This document shows, one piece after another, positions 4,644-8,336 of a stretch of DNA of 8,336 nt. Position 1 is the stretch's first letter. Every line of letters begins with the position of its first letter. The notes under the pieces were generated by a model, which was given only the letters and a program-made list of their open reading frames with translations, was not told the origin of the DNA and searched no databases. The DNA is from Dehalococcoidia bacterium (GTDB taxonomy: Bacteria > Chloroflexota > Dehalococcoidia > Lucifugimonadales > Lucifugimonadaceae). Both the position numbers and the translations under genes were made by a program. The stretch is from positions 1 through 8,336 of the forward strand of contig JANQEF010000245.1 of assembly GCA_028278465.1 (NCBI GenBank), written 5' to 3'.

Positions 4644-7600
4644 TCAGTTCGGCCAGGGAACAGGTTCGACAAGGCCGAGGTTCGAGATGGTCAGCGATGC
4701 GTCGGCGCCGTTCGTGAAGCCGTCGCCGTTCAGGTCGGTGATGTCGATGCCGGTCCAGCGGTCGCCCGGTGGATGAACGGTTCCATGTGCGTCCACAACG
4801 GCGAACACGTCGAAGATGTCGATCCCGCCGTCGAGGTCCGCATCTCCTGCGGGCAGCTCGACCGGCGGCAGGACGACCACGTTGCCGGGCACTTCACCAA
4901 GCTCCACGTCAGGCGCAAGCGCAGCCAGGTATCCGAGCGTCCCGGCCAGTACGTTGTAGTTGCCTGGCGGGACGCCGGTGAAGAGCACGTGGCCGGGTCC
5001 GCCCGGAACCACGGTCTTTTCGAACCGGTTGTCGTCGCCCGTCAGCCACACCAGGACTGTTGCGGCACCGAAGTCGGCGGACGGGTCGACACCTTCCAGC
5101 GTCACGGTAGTGAACAACGCTTCGATGGGGTTCACCGTGACTGTCACCGTCGCTGGCACGCTGGCGAACGTGCCGTCCCTGGCGATGTAGGTGAAGGTGT
5201 CGTCACCCAGGAAACCTTCGTCAGGTGTGTAGGTGAACGATCCATCCGGTTGGAGGACTACCGCGCCATGTTCGGGCTCGGCGACCAGTTCGGCCTGCAA
5301 CGCATCGCCGTTGCTGTCCGAGTCGTTCTCCAGGACGCCGGGTGCGGCCACGTCGAGCGCCGCGTTCATGTCGGTCGAGTACTCATCGTCGACGGTCTTC
5401 GGCGGGTCCGTGGCAAGCACATTCGCCGCCGCGAAAACGTCCACAAGGCCATGGCCGCTCGTCAAATCCGGCCCGGCTGCTCCAACCTCCACCGCTGTCT
5501 GCGTCAGCAGCGACCGAATCGTCTCCGGCGAAAGCTCGTGCAGGTCTGAGCCGAGGTCAAGCAGTAGCGCGACAGCGCCCGCAACGTGCGCCGCGGCCGC
5601 CGGAGACCCTTCGAGCGAGCCCATCGTGGTGTCTGTGCCGGATGGAGCCACCAGGTCTGGCTTCTGCCTCACAACAGGCGTCGTCAGCTCCGAGCCGTCG
5701 CGGTCGAAGCTGATCTCTGCGCCGCCAACCGGCGCACGCGGCTCAACGGCAGGCGTCCCGCCGAAAGCCGCCGTGTCTGCGTAGTTCACCGGTCCGACCG
5801 TGATGGCGTCGGCAGCGTTCCGATGGGCGATGATCGTGCTGGAGTCCGTAGCGAACTCCTCGATCACTACACCGTTCGTGATCACCAGCTTCACGAGTCC
5901 AGGCTCGACGCCGGAGGCCTGCGAGATTGCGACCTGCACACTGTCGAAGCCAGATACGATCAGATCTTCGGCAGGCACGCCGCTCAGTGTGTTTTCTCCG
6001 GCCGATGCGGCGATCGTGGCGCCGTCCGCGTCAAACACGTAGAGGTCCATGTCGGAACCGACGGTGGATCCCTCACCGGGTATCGCCGGCTGGTCCCACT
6101 GCAGCATGAACCGTGCCGTTTCGTCAGCCAGCGAGACTTCCAGCAGCTGATCAGTTCCGGCGCCGGGGTCGAAGTCGTGCCAGTTCCCCTGCCGGGTGCA
6201 GATGTTGGTAGGCCCGCAGATGACACCCATGCTGCCGCCCGCCGCGAACGCCGACTCGTACGAAGCGATGCCGGGATCGCCGGCCGAAGTGACGTAGACC
6301 ACTCCATCGGCGGTCACCTGCTCGATCGCCTCAACCACCTCGTCCTCCTGGAACATCAGCTCCATCCGGAGCATGCGGTCGTCCACGATCACGTCGGCGC
6401 CGGCCGCGGCCAGGTCGCGGATCCCGGCGGCAAACGCCCCCTTGCTCGCAAGCGCCGACCTGAAGAGGATGTCGGCGCCGGGCGCTACATCGTGGACCAG
6501 CTGCGCCAGCGCCCGCCCGCGGTCTGTGGTCGCCGGACATTCGATCGGGGCTGCATCGGTAACGACGTTCAGATCGGCGGGTAGCTCGCCCGCCGCTATG
6601 TCCGCTGCGAGTCCTGCCACATCGCAGCCGATGCTGTCGGAGATGATGCCCACGGTGATTCCAGTGCCATCGACTCCGAAGTGACTGCGGACCTGGTCGC
6701 TCAACTGCGCGGCGTCGCCCTGGCTGACAACGGCACCTGAGGCGGAGATGGTCGCGCCACCCTGTGAGGCGATGGCCAGCGCGGCCGACATGACGATGAG
6801 CAGCAGCGGCACGCCGGGTCCGTTGCCTGCGGCGCGGCGGGCGAGGACGAACCGGGTGGATGCCGCCAGCGTGACGGCGACCACTGACCCCAGTGCGACA
6901 AGAACGATGATGGATGGCGTGCCCGTTCCGCTGTCCGTGTTTTCGGGTATCCCAACGGCCGGTACCGGAGTGGGCGGAGAGGTCGGTTGGGGCGCCGGAG
7001 CTGGCGTTGGCGTCGGCACAGAGCCCGGGGTTGGATCGGGAGCGGGTGTGGAAGTGGCGGTGGCTGTCGGTCCGGCTGGTGGCGTCGGGTTCTGATCCGA
7101 AACCGTTGTTGGCTCTTCGGTCGACCTTGGCGGCGGCTCGACGGGCGATGCCTCCAGCACTGTGAACGAAGAGAAACCCGCGGCTGCACCATCGAACACC
7201 GCCACGCAGCGAACAGGTCCGAGCGCGGTGCTTCCCTCGCAGGTGGCCGGCCGAACGTGGACCGCGCCCGAGTCGTCGCGCTTTACGGCGATCAGCGAAG
7301 GGTTTTGGCCGTCCGGCGTCACGAGAGTGAACGAGAAAGTGGTGTCACCGACCTCCAGCCCGGACGCCGTGTGGACGATCTCCCATGCGCTGCCGGGGAC
7401 GAACGTCTCAACTCCAGCCACCGCGCCTTCACCCGCCACCGCCCAGCCAAGATCGAGAAGGATCGAGTCGAACTCTGCAGGATCAGGAAACTGTGGCGGG
7501 CCGATAGTGTCGAGATCGATGATCTCGAGCGCCGGGAGCTCGGTCATCGAGATGATCGGCGTCTCAAACATCGGCTCGCTGACGCCTGTTGGCGGGCCTT

Positions 7601-8336
7601 CGGCAGCGGCACCTGGAACGGCCGCTACACGGAGAGTCGCGTCTTTGATCTCTACCACTACGTGGTCCGGCTCGGCCCTAAACCCTGCAACACCCCTGAT
7701 CTCGGCGCCGCCACCGAGGTCGAGGACTGCGGTCGACGGCTTTCCTCTCTCGGAATGCACGGTGAGATCGCCGACGCTGAACCCCGTGAACAGACGGTTG
7801 CCGGAGAGCGGTTCGCTGTTGTGCTCGACCGGGATGACGATGCTCGGCGTAGCGCCCAGCGGACGGACCTGGATCGGCCCGGCTCGCAGGTTGACGCTCT
7901 CGCCGGTAGCGATGCTCAACTGGGCCGCTGCCGCGACCGCCGCAGCCGCGGGGTCGACCGGGCCGGCAAGCAGAATGGTCACCGCTATTTCAGCCGCAAC
8001 TCCCGCGCCAACCCTGTTGCTCGCCGAAACCAGGAACCTGTATTCGCTCGCCGTCAGGTCCGGAAACTCGTACGACAGCACTTCGGACTCGACCGTCCGG
8101 GCCTCTACGCGGCCTTCCACCTCCGAGATCGAGTAGGAGTCGATCTCGGCTCCGTTCGAATTCAGCGGCGCCGCCCACGACAGTGTTACAGCCACAGAGT
8201 CGTCGCCACTCGAAACCACGCTCGCCGTAAGTGCTTCAGGCGCGGACGGCGGCCCTGCTGGCACGATAGCTTCGGAGAGTTCAGAAAACGGTCCGGCGTT
8301 GAAGCCGCTGACTGCCTGCACCCTGAACCGGTACTC
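4644..8336 (-). CDS. Giant surface protein: FnIII, membrane hairpin, S53/S8-like peptidase, Ig repeat, dockerin (5' end off window)
   Basis: The last 1230 residues of an exported multidomain protein; the gene continues past the right edge, so its start and signal peptide are unseen. In order (numbering from the first visible residue): end of one FnIII domain (1-25), a full FnIII (~30-123), unrecognised beta-rich sequence (~140-398), Pro/Thr linker (~400-462), two hydrophobic segments (~475-496 and ~509-524), a peptidase domain (~546-976) with a beta-sandwich-like insert (~716-830), a cadherin-like Ig repeat (~978-1070), a carboxypeptidase-regulatory-like stretch (~1073-1155) and a dockerin-like end (~1163-1222). 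The peptidase shows the S8/S53 core: VGIISDSIG with Asp567, DRGRALAQLVHDVAPGA, SAGD (684-687) and GSPAAAAHVAG (910-920). The nucleophile position looks like Pro912, where relatives have GTS, so activity is doubtful. The paired cysteines fit an extracellular protein. No clear terminator follows the stop. Confidence 0.85.
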   Translation of the reverse strand, partial: EYRFRVQAVSGFNAGPFSELSEAIVPAGPPSAPEALTASVVSSGDDSVAVTLSWAAPLNSNGAEIDSYSISEVEGRVEARTVESEVLSYEFPDLTASEYRFLVSASNRVGAGVAAEIAVTILLAGPVDPAAAAVAAAAQLSIATGESVNLRAGPIQVRPLGATPSIVIPVEHNSEPLSGNRLFTGFSVGDLTVHSERGKPSTAVLDLGGGAEIRGVAGFRAEPDHVVVEIKDATLRVAAVPGAAAEGPPTGVSEPMFETPIISMTELPALEIIDLDTIGPPQFPDPAEFDSILLDLGWAVAGEGAVAGVETFVPGSAWEIVHTASGLEVGDTTFSFTLVTPDGQNPSLIAVKRDDSGAVHVRPATCEGSTALGPVRCVAVFDGAAAGFSSFTVLEASPVEPPPRSTEEPTTVSDQNPTPPAGPTATATSTPAPDPTPGSVPTPTPAPAPQPTSPPTPVPAVGIPENTDSGTGTPSIIVLVALGSVVAVTLAASTRFVLARRAAGNGPGVPLLLIVMSAALAIASQGGATISASGAVVSQGDAAQLSDQVRSHFGVDGTGITVGIISDSIGCDVAGLAADIAAGELPADLNVVTDAAPIECPATTDRGRALAQLVHDVAPGADILFRSALASKGAFAAGIRDLAAAGADVIVDDRMLRMELMFQEDEVVEAIEQVTADGVVYVTSAGDPGIASYESAFAAGGSMGVICGPTNICTRQGNWHDFDPGAGTDQLLEVSLADETARFMLQWDQPAIPGEGSTVGSDMDLYVFDADGATIAASAGENTLSGVPAEDLIVSGFDSVQVAISQASGVEPGLVKLVITNGVVIEEFATDSSTIIAHRNAADAITVGPVNYADTAAFGGTPAVEPRAPVGGAEISFDRDGSELTTPVVRQKPDLVAPSGTDTTMGSLEGSPAAAAHVAGAVALLLDLGSDLHELSPETIRSLLTQTAVEVGAAGPDLTSGHGLVDVFAAANVLATDPPKTVDDEYSTDMNAALDVAAPGVLENDSDSNGDALQAELVAEPEHGAVVLQPDGSFTYTPDEGFLGDDTFTYIARDGTFASVPATVTVTVNPIEALFTTVTLEGVDPSADFGAATVLVWLTGDDNRFEKTVVPGGPGHVLFTGVPPGNYNVLAGTLGYLAALAPDVELGEVPGNVVVLPPVELPAGDADLDGGIDIFDVFAVVDAHGTVHPPGDRWTGIDITDLNGDGFTNGADASLTISNLGLVEPVPWPN
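4671..4850 (-). other. Dockerin-like module with two calcium loops (within the surface protein)
   Basis: Two EF-hand-like loops occur about 36 residues apart near the C-terminus. DADLDGGIDIFD has Asp at loop positions 1, 3, 5, 9 and 12. DLNGDGFTNGAD has Asp, Asn, Asp, Asn and Asp at the same positions. Each is followed by a helix-like stretch (VFAVVDAHG; ASLTISNLG), the layout of a type I dockerin. Dockerins bind cohesin domains, but many noncellulolytic bacteria carry them on secreted peptidases. No cohesin is seen in this window. Confidence 0.7.
5409..6701 (-). other. S53/S8-like peptidase domain with altered active-site motifs (within the surface protein)
   Basis: The domain follows the pattern I recall for a sedolisin-like group common in secreted bacterial proteins: G-x-x-VG-x-SDS, D-E-G-R-A near IVHDVAPGA, a GADVIVDD segment, an AGN/SAGD motif and a terminal GTSAAAPH. 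Here these read VGIISDSIG, DRGRALAQLVHDVAPGA, GADVIVDDR, SAGDPG and GSPAAAAHVAG. Asp567 is kept. The acidic residue of D-E-G-R is Arg (CGC) and the Ser aligned with GTS is Pro (CCG at 5601-5603). A ~115-residue insert near NWHDFDPG...LVITNG (5847-6191) resembles a beta-sandwich carbohydrate- or PPC-like domain. Confidence 0.7.
6765..6914 (-). other. Paired membrane segments joined by a basic loop (within the surface protein)
   Basis: The segment IIVLVALGSVVAVTLAA is followed by RFVLARRAAGNGPG and then VPLLLIVMSAALAIA. The positive loop should face the cytoplasm, which puts the FnIII side and the peptidase side both outside. The second segment also looks like a signal peptide, with an A-I-A|S site that signal peptidase might cut. 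Confidence 0.6.
6951..7139 (-). repeat. Low-complexity Pro/Thr/Ala-rich linker (within the surface protein)
   Basis: About 63 residues are dominated by Pro, Thr and Ala (for example PTPTPAPAPQPTSPPTPVP), encoded by GC-rich imperfect hexamer-like repeats. Such linkers span the cell wall or surface layer between folded extracellular domains and a membrane anchor, and they are often O-glycosylated. It leads directly into the first membrane segment. Confidence 0.75.

Noticed and set aside
4548..5549. Plus-strand open frame (333 codons) running from the amtB upstream region into the peptidase gene
   Set aside because: It is a shadow of the peptidase frame, rich in Arg, Val and Gly, with no start signal. 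It would also cross the operator array.
5586..6584. Plus-strand open frame (332 codons) opposite the peptidase domain
   Set aside because: Shadow of the minus-strand frame, Arg/His-rich and without domain features.
6765..6812. Separate peptidase gene starting at GTG 6810-6812
   Set aside because: No convincing Shine-Dalgarno and no stop codon in the upstream frame. Kept as one protein, with fusion history noted as a finding.
7162..8136. Plus-strand open frame (324 codons) opposite the FnIII region
   Set aside because: Ser/Thr/Ala-rich complement of a well-supported coding frame. No ribosome site or family seen.
1..8336. CRISPR array, tRNA, insertion sequence or prophage
   Set aside because: No spaced identical repeats, cloverleaf, transposase or terminal inverted repeats were seen on either strand.

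Overview
This is a GC-rich bacterial window with compact, almost entirely minus-strand coding. The gene content (DrrAB-type ABC exporter, ammonium transporter linked to a PII protein and an OmpR-type DNA-binding protein, and a very large FnIII/peptidase/dockerin-like surface protein with a Pro/Thr linker) and the use of TTG starts fit Chloroflexota (for example a Dehalococcoidia-like lineage). An Actinobacteriota origin cannot be excluded. This placement is an inference from style of content only.

Layout, left to right. Positions 2-58 hold the last codons of a plus-strand gene, which converges on the minus-strand genes at a 9-bp-stem hairpin terminator (83-115). Positions 201-2076 hold an ABC-2 exporter operon read leftward: a possible 35-aa leader ORF, then a DrrA-like ATPase whose true start is probably a TTG behind a perfect AGGAGG, then a DrrB-like permease. 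Stop/start overlaps (TTGA, ATGA) join the three. A 26-bp perfect palindrome (2170-2195) separates this operon from a nitrogen cluster, also read leftward: amtB (3060-4430), a free-standing OmpR/PhoB-type winged-helix protein with no receiver domain (2617-2940) and a PII protein, glnK (2223-2564). From 4644 to the right edge runs the C-terminal 1230 residues of a giant exported protein: FnIII domains, unrecognised beta-rich regions, Pro/Thr linker, two close membrane segments, a sedolisin/subtilisin-like peptidase domain with altered active-site motifs, a cadherin-like Ig repeat and a dockerin-like pair of calcium loops.

How they fit together. AmtB and GlnK are the standard ammonium-uptake pair, with GlnK closing AmtB when nitrogen is plentiful. 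The most striking signal is in the 213-bp gap upstream of amtB. There, seven pentamers of the form G-N-N-A-(C/T) sit at exactly 11-bp intervals on the amtB strand (4536-4606). Two of them form GTCAC-n6-GAAAC, which matches the actinobacterial GlnR box. OmpR-family winged-helix proteins bind such 11-bp direct repeats, and one is encoded inside the same cluster. I infer a self-contained nitrogen regulon in which a receiver-less GlnR-like protein controls amtB, itself and glnK.

The ABC exporter and the large surface protein have no evident functional link to the nitrogen genes. I see no tRNA, rRNA, CRISPR array, insertion sequence or phage gene.
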